Below, piece after piece: positions 47,483-58,915 of a stretch of 64,000 nt of DNA. The notes under the pieces are model-generated. The model did no database searches, was not told the origin of the DNA, and saw only the letters and a program-made list of their open reading frames with translations. The stretch spans positions 396,104-460,103 of the forward strand of contig CACIJE010000001.1 of assembly GCA_902586925.1 (NCBI GenBank). The letters are read 5' to 3'. Every line of letters starts with the position of its first letter. Positions within the stretch are counted from its first letter, which is position 1. The position numbers were made by a program, and so were the translations under genes. The stretch comes from an uncultured SAR86 cluster bacterium (GTDB taxonomy: Bacteria > Pseudomonadota > Gammaproteobacteria > Magnimaribacterales > D2472).

Positions 47483-48988
47483 CTACAATTGCGCATTATA
47501 ATTTTTTACGTATTCATCCATTTCAGCTTTTGAATTTTTTGGAATTTTACTTAATTTATCTAATGATAACTCTGCTTCTTTTTTTATACTATCAGTATAC
47601 TTAGGATTTTCAGACCTTAGGATCTCTGTATTAATTTTAGCTAAAGCGAGACCATCATTATGAAAGTTTTCTTTTGGAATTTTCCCTTTTTTTATTTTTA
47701 AAACACTATCCATTGATGCTAAAACCGAATCGCAATTATTAAGATAGCTAGCAACAAGCCTTAAGTCTTTTATTATTTCTTCTCTAGCAGAGTTAATATT
47801 AATACTTATTCCATCAATTGATATTTCAGTATTTTCACTCCTTCCTTCGTATATAACTTTAGAATCATTATTATCAATCTCTTGCTTTTCTTTATTGCTC
47901 ATTTTTGGGCTTGGATTAATTAAGCAATATATTAGAATTAAATCTAAAAACTGTATGTGATCAAGGGACATTCCAGAAATATCATAAGGTGAAATATCAA
48001 TCCCTCTTACCTCTACATACTCTATACCAAACTTTCTTAAAAGATCGTAAGGCCTTAAATTTTTTAACTGAGATCTCTTTGGCCTTATCGAGTCATAATA
48101 TTCATTCTCTATTTGAATAATACCATTTGAAATTTGTTGATATTCATTATTGGAATCTCTCAAACCCTGTTTTTCAAATTCAGGAAATGGGACAGTCATT
48201 GCTTTTTTAATTTTATTTAAAAATTCAGATAAAGAATTGTATTTTATGTTTAAACTTTTCTGAGCCTTACTTTGATATCCTATATCGCTCATTCTTAACG
48301 AAGTTGCATTTTCAATATACATATCGTTTTCGTCAAGTTTATTTAGAATATGCTTTCTTCCTTTTACAAATGACTTATCGACCACATTTGTTTGACCAAA
48401 CTCCACTAAAACAAACCAAAAAATTCTTTTGAAGTTTCTAATAAGTCCAAGATAAGTTTCATCAAAACTTTTTTGACTATTTGAGTTTGTTAATAAATTT
48501 AGGGAGGTGGGCTTTAATGAAAAGTTGTAATGCATTCCTGATACACATTGCATCGTTGAGCCATATCTTACTTTTAAACCTTTTCTATAAACATGTTTTA
48601 ATAGGCCAACATTGCTCTGATGGTAAACACCTATATTGATATCTGATTCGTATTTTATTTCTGGAGGCATTGAGTATGGCCATAGCAATTCATTACTATC
48701 GATATTTTTTGCTACATAGGAATGAAGAGAGTATAAAAAGTCATTCAGATCATTGATATTTTCAAATATTGGCGTAACTAACTCTACTTGTGCTTCAGCA
48801 AAATCTGTAGTGATGTATTTATTAGTTAAAGCTGAACCAAGAGAATCAGGATGAAAATTTTTTGAAATATACCCATTCTTATTAATTCTAAAGAACTCTT
48901 TTTCAATACCTCTCCTTATAGTCAAGTTCTTAAAGAAACCAGAATCTTTAAGTTTAGCTAGCTTATTTTTTAGCGTTCCATCAGCCAT
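47483..48988 (-). CDS. gshA: Glutamate--cysteine ligase
   Basis: [35 protein letters not shown] overlap with the pckA stop. Confidence 0.92.
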   Translation of the reverse strand: MADGTLKNKLAKLKDSGFFKNLTIRRGIEKEFFRINKNGYISKNFHPDSLGSALTNKYITTDFAEAQVELVTPIFENINDLNDFLYSLHSYVAKNIDSNELLWPYSMPPEIKYESDINIGVYHQSNVGLLKHVYRKGLKVRYGSTMQCVSGMHYNFSLKPTSLNLLTNSNSQKSFDETYLGLIRNFKRIFWFVLVEFGQTNVVDKSFVKGRKHILNKLDENDMYIENATSLRMSDIGYQSKAQKSLNIKYNSLSEFLNKIKKAMTVPFPEFEKQGLRDSNNEYQQISNGIIQIENEYYDSIRPKRSQLKNLRPYDLLRKFGIEYVEVRGIDISPYDISGMSLDHIQFLDLILIYCLINPSPKMSNKEKQEIDNNDSKVIYEGRSENTEISIDGISININSAREEIIKDLRLVASYLNNCDSVLASMDSVLKIKKGKIPKENFHNDGLALAKINTEILRSENPKYTDSIKKEAELSLDKLSKIPKNSKAEMDEYVKNYNAQL

Positions 48989-50531
48989 TGAATCCTGGAC
49001 CGGCTTCAACTATTTCTGGCTTAACATTAAATTTCTTAAAATTTTCTTGGAACTTTGAGATTAACTCTTTCAAATATCTATTATATTCATCTTTATTTTC
49101 CCAAGTATCTATTGGATTTAGTAACTTGTTATCAACACCATCTACTGATTTTGGAATTAGTAAATTTAATCCAGGTATTTTTATTGTTTCTGAGTCATCT
49201 AATTCTCCATCTTGGATTGCATTTACTATTCTCCTTGTGGTGGGTATATCAAACCTTGAACCAACTCCAAATGGACCTCCGGTCCAACCCGTATTAACTA
49301 AAAAAACTTTAGAACCAAACCCTTCTATTCGCTCTATTAAAAGTTCAGCATATACATTAGCTGGTCTAGGAAAGAACGGTGCTCCAAAGCAAGTTGAAAA
49401 AGTTGATTCAATGTCTGAATCTGATCCCACTTCTGTCGAACCAACCTTTGCGGTATATCCACTTAGGAAATGATATGCAGCTGCTTCTTTTGTTAGTATT
49501 GAAACAGGGGGAATTAATCCTGTGAGATCACATGTAAGAAAAATAACCGACTTTGGCTCTCCTGCCGCATTTTCACTTATAGCGCTCTCTATATGAGATC
49601 TTGGATAACAACATCTTCCATTTTCTGATAAAGATATATTGCTATAATCTGGTACATTGTCATCATCTAAGTAAACGTTTTCTATGACACTTCCATGCTT
49701 TATAGCCTTGTATATAACAGGCTCATTTTTTTCTGTTAAATTGATTGTTTTTGCATAGCAGCCACCTTCAAAATTAAAAACAGACCCTTTACTCCAACCA
49801 TGTTCATCATCGCCTATCAACGAACAGTTTGGATCAGCTGACAAAGTAGTTTTACCCGTTCCTGATAATCCAAAAAATAAAGCAACATCTCCTTTTGAAT
49901 TTACATTTGCAGAGCAGTGCATAGGAAGAACACCTTTTTCAGGAAGCAAAAAATTTTGAACAGAAAACATAGATTTTTTCATTTCACCTGCATACTTCAT
50001 GCCTGCGAGAATTACCTTTCTTTTAGCAAAATTTATTAACACACTACTTTCTGAATTTGTACCATCGGTTTTAGGATCACAGCAAAAATTAGCAGCACTT
50101 ATTATTTGCCATTCTTTTTTATTTGATGGATTAAAATTACTCGCACAGACAAATATCAATCTTGCAAACAAAGAATGCCAGGCAGTCTCAGTTTTAACAA
50201 TAACTGGCAGATAATGATCTTCATGAGATCCAACATGTACCTTTGATGAATAATGAGTTTTCTCTGACAAATATAAATTTACTTTGTCCCACAAAGAATC
50301 AAATTTATCTTCATCAAAAGGCTTGTTAACTTCACCCCAATCAATTAAATCTTTTGTACCAGACTCCTCAACAATAAATCTATCATTTGGACTTCTGCCG
50401 GTTCTTTCACCAGTTGTTGTTGAAAAAGCACCATTGCTTGCAATAATTCCTTCATTGTTTTCGATGGCTTCTTTTATAAGTTCTTCGTTGTTAAGCTCTA
50501 TGGCTTGAGGGGTATTTGTAAAATCGTTCAT
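48981..50531 (-). CDS. pckA: Phosphoenolpyruvate carboxykinase (ATP)
   Basis: [27 protein letters not shown]. Confidence 0.96.
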   Translation of the reverse strand: MNDFTNTPQAIELNNEELIKEAIENNEGIIASNGAFSTTTGERTGRSPNDRFIVEESGTKDLIDWGEVNKPFDEDKFDSLWDKVNLYLSEKTHYSSKVHVGSHEDHYLPVIVKTETAWHSLFARLIFVCASNFNPSNKKEWQIISAANFCCDPKTDGTNSESSVLINFAKRKVILAGMKYAGEMKKSMFSVQNFLLPEKGVLPMHCSANVNSKGDVALFFGLSGTGKTTLSADPNCSLIGDDEHGWSKGSVFNFEGGCYAKTINLTEKNEPVIYKAIKHGSVIENVYLDDDNVPDYSNISLSENGRCCYPRSHIESAISENAAGEPKSVIFLTCDLTGLIPPVSILTKEAAAYHFLSGYTAKVGSTEVGSDSDIESTFSTCFGAPFFPRPANVYAELLIERIEGFGSKVFLVNTGWTGGPFGVGSRFDIPTTRRIVNAIQDGELDDSETIKIPGLNLLIPKSVDGVDNKLLNPIDTWENKDEYNRYLKELISKFQENFKKFNVKPEIVEAGPGFNG

Positions 50532-50534
50532 GTT

Positions 50535-50619
50535 ACTAACAAATATTATAGGTACTTGGGGGGAATAATTATATATGTTGAGGTGATAATTATGTACCTA
50601 TAATATAAGTATTGTTAGT
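50535..50619. repeat. Large interrupted inverted repeat with two divergent TATAAT elements
   Basis: ACTAACAA..ATATTATAGGTAC (50535-50555) mirrored as GTACCTATAATAT..TTGTTAGT (50594-50619); inner ATAATTAT pair. Confidence 0.75.
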
Positions 50620-50740
50620 CATAAAAGATAACTTTATGTAGTATCATTATGTTTTTCTAACAATTAAAGTCAATTAATATTAAAATCGTCTATTTTAAAG
50701 GAAAAAAACGTATCAAAAAATGTAGCTCTACTACATTTTT
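50610..50740 (+). ncRNA. Candidate small RNA between pckA and dsbB
   Basis: TATAAT at 50599-50604, no useful ORF, hairpin plus T-run at 50716-50740. Confidence 0.3.
50716..50740. terminator. Bidirectional hairpin terminator at the dsbB stop
   Basis: AAAAATGTAG-CTCTA-CTACATTTTT. Confidence 0.6.
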
Positions 50741-51266
50741 AATTAAATTTAACCAATTTTCTATATTTAAAGATAGTTACTACTAGATATAATGCAAAGA
50801 AAAGAAATCCATACTCTGCAAAATTAAAAATAAATCTCCAACCATCCTCAGCACAACTTGGCCCACCAGCAAGCGTTCTTCTTAAAGCATCATATAGACC
50901 AAAGTATTCAACTTGAGCATGAAAAGGCATGCCACATCCTGAGAGCTGAGCAAGCTCATTAGGAGCCATATTTTGAATATATATTTGTCTTGATGTTACC
51001 AACATGCCAATAATGGAGGAGACAAAAATTAAAGAGGCGCTTATAAGATCTTTTTTAAATAAAAATCCAACCAAACCTGAGACGGCAACCAAGCCAAAGA
51101 TGTATCTTGTGAGAACACACAAAGCACAGGCTTGAAGATATAAAAATTCGTCCATAGCTATTGCAATAATAATTACAAGTAAAGCTGAGAACATTAAAGT
51201 AAGTTCAAAATAATTTTGAAAGATATTGTTGATTAAATTTACAATTTTTTTGTACATTTTTTCCAT
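50739..51266 (-). CDS. dsbB: DsbB-like disulfide bond formation protein
   Basis: LQACALCVLTRY, SGCGMPF, PSCAEDGWRF; internal start chosen. Confidence 0.8.
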   Translation of the reverse strand: MEKMYKKIVNLINNIFQNYFELTLMFSALLVIIIAIAMDEFLYLQACALCVLTRYIFGLVAVSGLVGFLFKKDLISASLIFVSSIIGMLVTSRQIYIQNMAPNELAQLSGCGMPFHAQVEYFGLYDALRRTLAGGPSCAEDGWRFIFNFAEYGFLFFALYLVVTIFKYRKLVKFN

Positions 51267-51309
51267 TATAGAAAAACAAGAGTCATAATACATCATATAA
51301 AGTTTAAAC

Positions 51310-53982
51310 ATGAAAGATAGAATTTTTATCATAGATGGGTCCTCTTACTTATATAGAGCTTTTCATGCTATGCCGCCTTTAAGTACATCAAAAGGTCAGC
51401 CAACAGGCGCCATTAAAGGTGTTACAAATATGTTGATGACTTTAAAAAAAGACAGTGAAGGATCTCCAATAATTGTTGTTTTTGATGCAAAAGGCAAAAC
51501 ATTTAGAAATGAAATTTATTCTGAATATAAAGCTAATCGACCTCCGATGCCTGATGAGCTTCGCTTGCAACTTGAGCCGGTTAAAGCAATTTGTAAGGCC
51601 ATAGGTTTTCCACTTATTGAAATTGAAGGTGTTGAAGCAGACGATGTTATAGCAACAATATCCAGAATGGCTAAAGATGCTAGATATAAATGTGTAGTAT
51701 CTTCACTAGACAAGGATCTTATGCAATTAGTAGAGGATCCTGATACAACTTTGATGAACACAATGAAGCATGAAATTTTTGATGAGGCAAAGGTATTCGA
51801 AAAGTTTGGCGTTAAACCTAATCAAATAAGAGATATGCTAGCTCTTGTTGGCGATTCATCAGATAACATCCCAGGTGTTCCAAAAGTAGGTCAAAAAACT
51901 GCTGCAAAGTGGCTTAATGAGTATATTGATTTGGATGGAGTTATAAAAAATGCTGACTTGATAAAAGGAGTTGTTGGAGACAATTTAAGAAACAGTTTAA
52001 GTGAGCTTGATAGAAATGTTGAGCTAGTCTCTTTAAAAGATGATGTTGATTTAAATGCAAAGTTTGAAGATCTTTTAACACTAAATCCAAACCAAGAAGA
52101 GCTAGACAAAATTTTTAAAGAGTTAGAATTTGCACCAATGAATAAAGATAAAGATGAGCAGACTCCAAAAAAAAATGGAAAATATGAAACAATTCTTAAC
52201 AAAAAAGATCTAAACTCTTGGATTAACAAAATAAAGAAATCAAAAGCCTTTGCAATAGATACTGAAACAGATTCTGTCCAAACTGTTTCTGCCAACATGC
52301 TAGGGATATCTCTCTCAGTAGAAGAAAACGAAGGTTGTTATATTCCAATTGGACATGACTATGAGGGCTGTCCAGAACAATTATCCATGGATGAGGTTAT
52401 TACAGGCCTTGGTCCTATTATAGAAGAAAATCAAGATAAGATTGTTGGACAGAATCTAAAATTTGATATTCCAATATTATCAAGACATGGTATTAACATA
52501 ACAAAGTTTTTGGCAGACACAATGTTAATGTCATATGTGTTAAATAGTACAGCCACAAGACATGGGATGGATAGACTCGCTGACTATTATTTAAACTATA
52601 CCACTACAAAATATACTGATGTAACAGGAACGGCATCAAAACAAATACCATTCTCTGAAGTAAAGCTTGATGTGGCAACCGACTATGCTGCAGAAGATGC
52701 TGACATAACTCTTAGACTATTTAATGTTTTGCAACAGCACTTTAAAGAGAGGCCTATTCAAGAAAAACTTTTACATAATCTTGAATATCCTCTCGTTCAT
52801 GTGCTTTCCAAAGTTGAGCAAAATGGTGCAAAAATTGATAAGAAAAAATTAGCCAATCACTCTATGGAGTTGAGTGAAAAGATTGATGAACTATCTTCTT
52901 CAGCTTTCAAGATTGCAGGCGAAGAATTTAATCTAGATTCTCCAAAACAACTTCTAGAAATACTATATGAAAAATTAGGATTACCTGTTCTGAAAAAAAC
53001 ACCAAAAGGTCAACCATCTACAAATGAAGACACACTCCAAAAGCTATCTGAAGAATATGAATTACCAAAAATTATTTTGCAATATAGAACACTTGCAAAA
53101 TTAAAGTCTACTTATACAGATAGTTTAATTAATATTGAAAACCCTAAGACAAATAGAATTCATACATCATATCAACAAGCTGTAACTTCAACTGGCAGGC
53201 TATCATCTACTGAACCAAATTTACAAAATATACCTATAAAAACTGCAGAAGGCAGAAGAATTAGAGAGGCTTTTGTTCCTGAGAAAGGCAATATACTAAT
53301 TTCAGCAGATTATTCTCAAATAGAACTAAGGATAATGGCTCACTTATCAGATGATAAGAATTTAACCTACGCATTTAATAATGATATAGATGTTCACTCT
53401 TCAACAGCAGCAGAGGTTTTTGGAGTTTCAATTGAAGATGTTTCTCAAGACCAAAGACGAAGTGCTAAAGCAATTAATTTTGGATTAATGTACGGAATGT
53501 CAGCTTTCGGGTTAACAAGACAACTTGGAATTCCAAGAGGTGAAGCACAAGAATATTTAGATACATATTTTGCAAGATATACTGGTGTACGGGATTATAT
53601 GGACAACATAAAATTAAAGGCAAAAGAAGATAAGTTTGTTGAAACGATTATGGGTAGACGACTTTATTTAAATGAAATCAACGCAGCAAATGGTTTAAGA
53701 AGACAAGCAGCAGAAAGGGCTGCTATCAACGCTCCACTTCAAGGGTCAGCAGCAGACATCATAAAAAAAGCTATGTTAGATATTGATGATTTGATTCTAA
53801 ACGAAATGCCAGAGGTAAAGATGATTATGCAAGTTCATGATGAATTAGTTTTTGAGTGTCCAAAAGATAACGCTGATATAGTCATGCAAAAAATGAAAAG
53901 CACTATGGAACAAACCATTGAACTTAATATTCCATTAATTGCTGACGCTGCAATTGGTAAAAATTGGAACGAGGCTCACTAA
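51310..53982 (+). CDS. polA: DNA polymerase I
   Basis: 5' nuclease, DTETDS exonuclease, and DYSQIELRIMAH / QVHDELVFE polymerase motifs. Confidence 0.97.
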   Translation: MKDRIFIIDGSSYLYRAFHAMPPLSTSKGQPTGAIKGVTNMLMTLKKDSEGSPIIVVFDAKGKTFRNEIYSEYKANRPPMPDELRLQLEPVKAICKAIGFPLIEIEGVEADDVIATISRMAKDARYKCVVSSLDKDLMQLVEDPDTTLMNTMKHEIFDEAKVFEKFGVKPNQIRDMLALVGDSSDNIPGVPKVGQKTAAKWLNEYIDLDGVIKNADLIKGVVGDNLRNSLSELDRNVELVSLKDDVDLNAKFEDLLTLNPNQEELDKIFKELEFAPMNKDKDEQTPKKNGKYETILNKKDLNSWINKIKKSKAFAIDTETDSVQTVSANMLGISLSVEENEGCYIPIGHDYEGCPEQLSMDEVITGLGPIIEENQDKIVGQNLKFDIPILSRHGINITKFLADTMLMSYVLNSTATRHGMDRLADYYLNYTTTKYTDVTGTASKQIPFSEVKLDVATDYAAEDADITLRLFNVLQQHFKERPIQEKLLHNLEYPLVHVLSKVEQNGAKIDKKKLANHSMELSEKIDELSSSAFKIAGEEFNLDSPKQLLEILYEKLGLPVLKKTPKGQPSTNEDTLQKLSEEYELPKIILQYRTLAKLKSTYTDSLINIENPKTNRIHTSYQQAVTSTGRLSSTEPNLQNIPIKTAEGRRIREAFVPEKGNILISADYSQIELRIMAHLSDDKNLTYAFNNDIDVHSSTAAEVFGVSIEDVSQDQRRSAKAINFGLMYGMSAFGLTRQLGIPRGEAQEYLDTYFARYTGVRDYMDNIKLKAKEDKFVETIMGRRLYLNEINAANGLRRQAAERAAINAPLQGSAADIIKKAMLDIDDLILNEMPEVKMIMQVHDELVFECPKDNADIVMQKMKSTMEQTIELNIPLIADAAIGKNWNEAH

Positions 53983-53991
53983 CTTGATATA

Positions 53992-54897
53992 TCAATTAAT
54001 ATTATCAATGAATTCCTGAGCAATCTCTCTTTCTATACCAGATGAAAAAAAATGACCACCAGAATATTTTTTAACTATTGGATTCTGATATTTTTTTATT
54101 GCCTCTTCAACTAGCTTTGAATCTATTTCGTTATCATCTTCTGCGTAGGCGAAATAACTTGGTATAGACTTATTTCCGATAATGTTATGATCTTTAAGCC
54201 TATTCCCCATGGCATTTCCTAAAAAAAATTTTTTAAAAAATTTTTCAGTTCCTTTAACATCAAATTGTCCAATGTAATGATTTAGTAGTTTTTCACTCAT
54301 TAAATCCTCATATTCTTCTATTCTTTTTAAAACACCAGGAACTAAAAACCCTCTTGTTAACAAGTCACCATATAAAGGAATCTTTACTATTGATAACAGA
54401 GGAATATTCGCAGCATCAATAAGTGGAACTTGATAACCAATGAAACTAATGTTTTCTGTATTATTTGCGGCATATTTAGCTGCAACTGCAGCACCAAATG
54501 AGACCCCATATAATATTACATCTTCAACTTCACAATGCTCAATCAGTTCTTTAAGTTGTTTTTCCATAAGTTCAATACTTACATCGCTATAAACTCTATC
54601 TGAGTAACCTCTGCCATATTGATCATAAGTTATTACTCTATATTCATTTTCAACAAAGACATTTATATATTCTTCATATGCAAGTGAGCCAAAAGTAGCA
54701 CCATGAACTAGAACAATAACTTTGTTGCTTTTATCTCCAATATCTTTATAAGTGGTTATACCATTACTCAACTTAACCTCTTGGTAACCCGAATTTAATC
54801 TAAATTCCTCAATGTCAATGCTCTCTCTGTCAATAGCGAAATATATACAAGCTGGAATTACTATCAATATGAAGAGAAGGCAGATAATTTTTTTCAT
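53992..54897 (-). CDS. Alpha/beta hydrolase
   Basis: HGATFGS, YGVSFGAAVA nucleophile elbow, GGHFF. Confidence 0.8.
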   Translation of the reverse strand: MKKIICLLFILIVIPACIYFAIDRESIDIEEFRLNSGYQEVKLSNGITTYKDIGDKSNKVIVLVHGATFGSLAYEEYINVFVENEYRVITYDQYGRGYSDRVYSDVSIELMEKQLKELIEHCEVEDVILYGVSFGAAVAAKYAANNTENISFIGYQVPLIDAANIPLLSIVKIPLYGDLLTRGFLVPGVLKRIEEYEDLMSEKLLNHYIGQFDVKGTEKFFKKFFLGNAMGNRLKDHNIIGNKSIPSYFAYAEDDNEIDSKLVEEAIKKYQNPIVKKYSGGHFFSSGIEREIAQEFIDNIN

Positions 54898-54951
54898 TAA
54901 TTAATATTTTAGAATTATTAATTAATTATATTAATAACATATAAGTTCATG

Positions 54952-55449
54952 CTATCTGTCTATTGGTGTGTATCGCAATTCTTCAGGAAGAAGAATCCTA
55001 ATGCCATGCTCATCTCTTAAATCAGATATTTTCATTTGAAGATATTTCTCAGGCATTTTAAAGGGCCATTTTTTCTTCATCTTAAACGCTCTAAAAATTA
55101 CTTTTCTTTTGATCCCGGAAAGTTTCCAAAAAATTTTCATAAATCCAAAGATACCAAATTCTTTATATAGATCTTTATAGAGTTGTTTTATTTGAGGAAG
55201 GCTCTGATATCCCCAAATATATTTAAACTCCCATTTACTTCCCCATACAACCCAACTATCAAGAATTGATTCTTGTTCAATAGATATATCAAGACCAAAT
55301 ATGATATGAGTGCAATCATGATCTCTTAGAAGCGTTCCTGAGTTGCCATCATCTTCAAAAACTTTAGTTGTATCTGGAAAAGATTTGTAATAGCAATCTA
55401 AACCCTCTTGCAGGGTCAAATGACAGTCCTGTTTTTGATATTCCAACAT
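54952..55449 (-). CDS. Hypothetical protein, possibly Coq4-like
   Basis: RDHDCTHIIFGLDISIEQE resembles an HDxxH..E motif. Confidence 0.4.
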   Translation of the reverse strand: MLEYQKQDCHLTLQEGLDCYYKSFPDTTKVFEDDGNSGTLLRDHDCTHIIFGLDISIEQESILDSWVVWGSKWEFKYIWGYQSLPQIKQLYKDLYKEFGIFGFMKIFWKLSGIKRKVIFRAFKMKKKWPFKMPEKYLQMKISDLRDEHGIRILLPEELRYTPIDR

Positions 55450-55454
55450 TATGC

Positions 55455-56030
55455 TTAAAATTTTAGCATTTCTTTTGAAAGCTTATCAAAGCCACTAATG
55501 TCTTTTGATGAGACAGATATTGGGTTTGAATTAGGCATCTTTTCTTTAACAAAATTTATAGTCTTAGCTATCTTGTTATTTGACAATTTGTCACTTTTAG
55601 TAAGAACTGGAACATAAGGAACATTAAAATTTCTGCATAAATGAACCATCTCCCAATCACTGTCTTTTAGAGGATGGCGAATATCCATAAAAATAATAAC
55701 GGCAGCTAAAGCCTCCCTTTTTTGAAAGTACTGTCCTAATAATGGCCCCCAATCTTTCTTTTTTGCTTTGCTATATTTTGCAAATCCGTATCCGGGTAAG
55801 TCTAAAAGCTTTAAATTTTCATTAACTTTAAAAATATTAATTTCAGTAGTTCTTCCAGGTGTTTTGCTAATTCTTGCTAATTTTGGATTTTCCGTAAGAG
55901 CATTTAAAGCACTCGATTTGCCAGCATTTGATCTGCCTGCTAGTAAAATTTCACAGCCAACATCTTCAGGCAAATTTTTAAAGTTTGTAACACCAAAAAC
56001 GAACTCTGTATTTTTAAAAAGGTTTTTCAT
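55455..56030 (-). CDS. engB: Ribosome biogenesis GTP-binding protein EngB/YsxC
   Basis: GRSNAGKSSALNAL, DLPGYGFA, TKSDKL. Confidence 0.94.
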   Translation of the reverse strand: MKNLFKNTEFVFGVTNFKNLPEDVGCEILLAGRSNAGKSSALNALTENPKLARISKTPGRTTEINIFKVNENLKLLDLPGYGFAKYSKAKKKDWGPLLGQYFQKREALAAVIIFMDIRHPLKDSDWEMVHLCRNFNVPYVPVLTKSDKLSNNKIAKTINFVKEKMPNSNPISVSSKDISGFDKLSKEMLKF

Positions 56031-56098
56031 TTAATTATTTATATCATATCAACCTATGTTTATAATACACATCAATAAGACACACATTTATAATTTCA

Positions 56099-56764
56099 AT
56101 GAAATATTTTTTAATATTATTTGTTTTTTTTGGCTTTACAGTCAGCATAAATGCTGCAGAAGAAAAATCCAAAGAAATAGAAATGCCTAAAACTTTTGTT
56201 TTAGGCGATCCAATGAAAGGATCTGAACTTGTAGCATCATGTGCTGCATGTCATGGTGTTGATGGAAACAGCATGGTTACAGATTGGCCAAAACTTTCGG
56301 GTCAAAATCAAAAATATTTGTATGAGCAATTATTGTATTTTAGAGATGGAACAAGGATGAATGCCTTGATGATGTCTGTTACTCCATATCTACAAACCCT
56401 TAAAGACAATGATTTAAAAGATATTGCAGCTTTTTATTCACAATACAAAAGTACAGTTGGACAAGCAAAAAATGATGAAGAAATGCTTGCACTTGGAACT
56501 AAGCTTTATAGATTTGGTAATATAAAAAAACAAATACCTGCATGTACATCTTGTCATGCAGTTTATGGTCAAGGTAATAGCTTAGCAGGCTATCCATCTG
56601 TAGCTGGACAACAGGTAGGGTATTTAACTTCTTCGCTTAAGGCATATAGATCAAAAGAAAGAAATGCTGGTGAGGGATCTTTGGTGATGCAAGGAGTTGC
56701 CGCAAACCTCAGCGATGATGAAATAGATGCCTTAGCAAATTACATGCACGGTTTATATCAGTGA
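56099..56764 (+). CDS. Cytochrome c4-like diheme cytochrome
   Basis: Two CxxCH (CAACH, CTSCH) in duplicated domains. Confidence 0.9.
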   Translation: MKYFLILFVFFGFTVSINAAEEKSKEIEMPKTFVLGDPMKGSELVASCAACHGVDGNSMVTDWPKLSGQNQKYLYEQLLYFRDGTRMNALMMSVTPYLQTLKDNDLKDIAAFYSQYKSTVGQAKNDEEMLALGTKLYRFGNIKKQIPACTSCHAVYGQGNSLAGYPSVAGQQVGYLTSSLKAYRSKERNAGEGSLVMQGVAANLSDDEIDALANYMHGLYQ

Positions 56765-56774
56765 GAATATATAT

Positions 56775-57395
56775 ATGAAAACTTTAATAACTTTTTCTCT
56801 TATTGCGTTTTTTGCTCTCTTAGCAAATGCTAACGAGTCTGATTTTAGACTTGGTGTTGATTATAAGCTTATTGACAATCCTCTTCCAGTAAAAAAAGAT
56901 GGAATTGTAGAGGTTACCGAAACTTTTTGGTATGGATGTGCCGCATGTTACAACTTTGATGGGCCATTAAACTCGTGGGCGTCTAGACAAAGTGATGATG
57001 TTAATTTTTCTAAGATGCCTGTTACTTGGGGAGCAATCCATCAATTACACGCCAGTCTTTATTATACGATTGAGGCTCTAAAATTAGATCCAACTACCCA
57101 CTCAGCTGTTTTTATTACAATGCATAAAGAAGGTAATTTTTTATCAAGTACAAGCGAAGTAAAAGATTTTCTAAAAGGATTTGGTATTGCTCCCGAGGTG
57201 GCTGAAAAGTATTTAGATTCTTTTACTGTTAAACAGAGGGTAAATAGAGCAAAAAAGAACGCAAAACAATTAAAAATTTCTGCTACACCAGTTATGATTG
57301 TTGACGGTAAATATATGATTGAACCCAGAGGTTCCTACAATAGAATTCTTCAAGTTGTCGATTATGTTGTAGATCTTCAGAAACCTAATTCATAA
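56775..57395 (+). CDS. dsbA: Thiol:disulfide interchange protein DsbA-like
   Basis: FWYGCAACYNFD, cis-Pro ATPVMIVDGKY. Confidence 0.88.
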   Translation: MKTLITFSLIAFFALLANANESDFRLGVDYKLIDNPLPVKKDGIVEVTETFWYGCAACYNFDGPLNSWASRQSDDVNFSKMPVTWGAIHQLHASLYYTIEALKLDPTTHSAVFITMHKEGNFLSSTSEVKDFLKGFGIAPEVAEKYLDSFTVKQRVNRAKKNAKQLKISATPVMIVDGKYMIEPRGSYNRILQVVDYVVDLQKPNS

Positions 57396-57398
57396 ACT

Positions 57399-57986
57399 AT
57401 GAAAAAAAATATTTATTTAGTAATTCTTCCATTATGTTTTTTAATCCTTTTTAATGGAAAAAAATATGACGAAGCTGTTATTGAAAGATTAGCACTTACC
57501 GTAAATCTTTGTTTGGAAGGACAAGATTGTGGAAGTTCGACTATGGCTGGCCAATCTATGACTGCAGTTCCCATGGAAGAAGTAAAAGTTGAACTATCAC
57601 AAGGTTCTGAGCATACAATTAAAATGCTAAATTCAGGAGATGGTGGCCAAATGATTTTTGAGCCAGCTGTAATCAAGGTTTCAAAAGGAGATACTATCCA
57701 TTTTAAAGCAACAGATATGTCTCATAATTCAGCTACGATAGATGGAATGATGCCTGCAGGCGCTGCTGCGTGGGCAGGTCAAATGAATGCAGATATTAGC
57801 ATTACCTTAGACACAGAAGGCGTATACGTTTATCAATGCGATCCTCATGTAATGATGGCAATGATAGGAGTTATTCAGGTAGGTGAAGCTGTAAATATTA
57901 ACGAAGTAAAAGCTGCAGCCTCAAGCTTAAAATCAACATTTGTAATGAATTCTGACAGAATTGATAAGTATTTAAGCCAACTTTAA
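57399..57986 (+). CDS. Pseudoazurin-like cupredoxin
   Basis: FKATDMSHNSATIDG ... YVYQCDPHVMMAMIGVIQVG. Confidence 0.8.
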   Translation: MKKNIYLVILPLCFLILFNGKKYDEAVIERLALTVNLCLEGQDCGSSTMAGQSMTAVPMEEVKVELSQGSEHTIKMLNSGDGGQMIFEPAVIKVSKGDTIHFKATDMSHNSATIDGMMPAGAAAWAGQMNADISITLDTEGVYVYQCDPHVMMAMIGVIQVGEAVNINEVKAAASSLKSTFVMNSDRIDKYLSQL

Positions 57987-58225
57987 TGTTTCTCTAACTC
58001 TGAAATTCTTTTTTCAAGATCTTTAATAATCTTTTCAAGATTTTGATATTTTGTTTTCTTCACATAGCCACTTTGTTCAATAATATTTTGCACTTGTTCA
58101 GAAATTCCTTCTTCAATATTATTCATAATATCGTTTGGAATTATTTTACTTAGTGCTTTAAGTTCTTTTTCAATAATATTTTTCAAAGCATCTGATAGAT
58201 TTTTATCTTTCATATTTATTTTCAA
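57983..58225 (-). CDS. ubiK: UbiK-like BMFP/YqiC family protein
   Basis: Short coiled-coil protein, L.K.I..LEKRISELE. Confidence 0.65.
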   Translation of the reverse strand: MKINMKDKNLSDALKNIIEKELKALSKIIPNDIMNNIEEGISEQVQNIIEQSGYVKKTKYQNLEKIIKDLEKRISELEKH

Positions 58226-58907
58226 TAATTCTTAACAATTTATTCCAATCGGAAAACTCATCTGGTTTTTCAAATTTTTGCTCCCACTCACTATTAATAT
58301 TAAACCAAAGGCAATCTATTCCAAGAGTATTTGCTGCATAAATATCATTAATCTGATGATCTCCAATATGGAGGATATTATCAAATGTAATATCTTTGAC
58401 TTGAGTTAAAGCCATATCAAAATGTGCCCTATTAGGTTTGCTATTCTTTGCCTCAAGAGAGCTAATTGAAAATTTGAAGCACTCACCGATATCAAATTTA
58501 TATATATTTGCATTTCCGTTTGTTAGAACTCCTAATATATATTTTTTAGAAAGATCTTTAATTGCATTTTTAACACCATCAAAGAATTCAATATCATGTC
58601 TTTCTGAAATAAAGATTTCAAATGCTTTACTAACAATCTTATCTCTATATTTTTCAGGGGTAACATGAGAAAGCTTCTTCCTAAATATTTCTTTTCTAAG
58701 CTTGCTGATATCCCATGCAATACTTTTATCATCTTTAATTAAATCTTCCCTTAGGTTAAGGAAATCATTAAGATCTCCCCATTCTACTTTTCCAACCTTT
58801 CCTTCAATCCATTTCCTGGTTTTCTTTTCAGCTTTGATAATTGTTGGATGGTTATCCCAAAGAGTGTCATCTAAATCAAATGTAATCAATTTTATTTCTT
58901 TATTCAT
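58203..58907 (-). CDS. HAD family hydrolase (YigB-like)
   Basis: TFDLDDTLWDN; next to xerC. Confidence 0.85.
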   Translation of the reverse strand: MNKEIKLITFDLDDTLWDNHPTIIKAEKKTRKWIEGKVGKVEWGDLNDFLNLREDLIKDDKSIAWDISKLRKEIFRKKLSHVTPEKYRDKIVSKAFEIFISERHDIEFFDGVKNAIKDLSKKYILGVLTNGNANIYKFDIGECFKFSISSLEAKNSKPNRAHFDMALTQVKDITFDNILHIGDHQINDIYAANTLGIDCLWFNINSEWEQKFEKPDEFSDWNKLLRIIENKYER

Positions 58908-58915
58908 TTACAACT

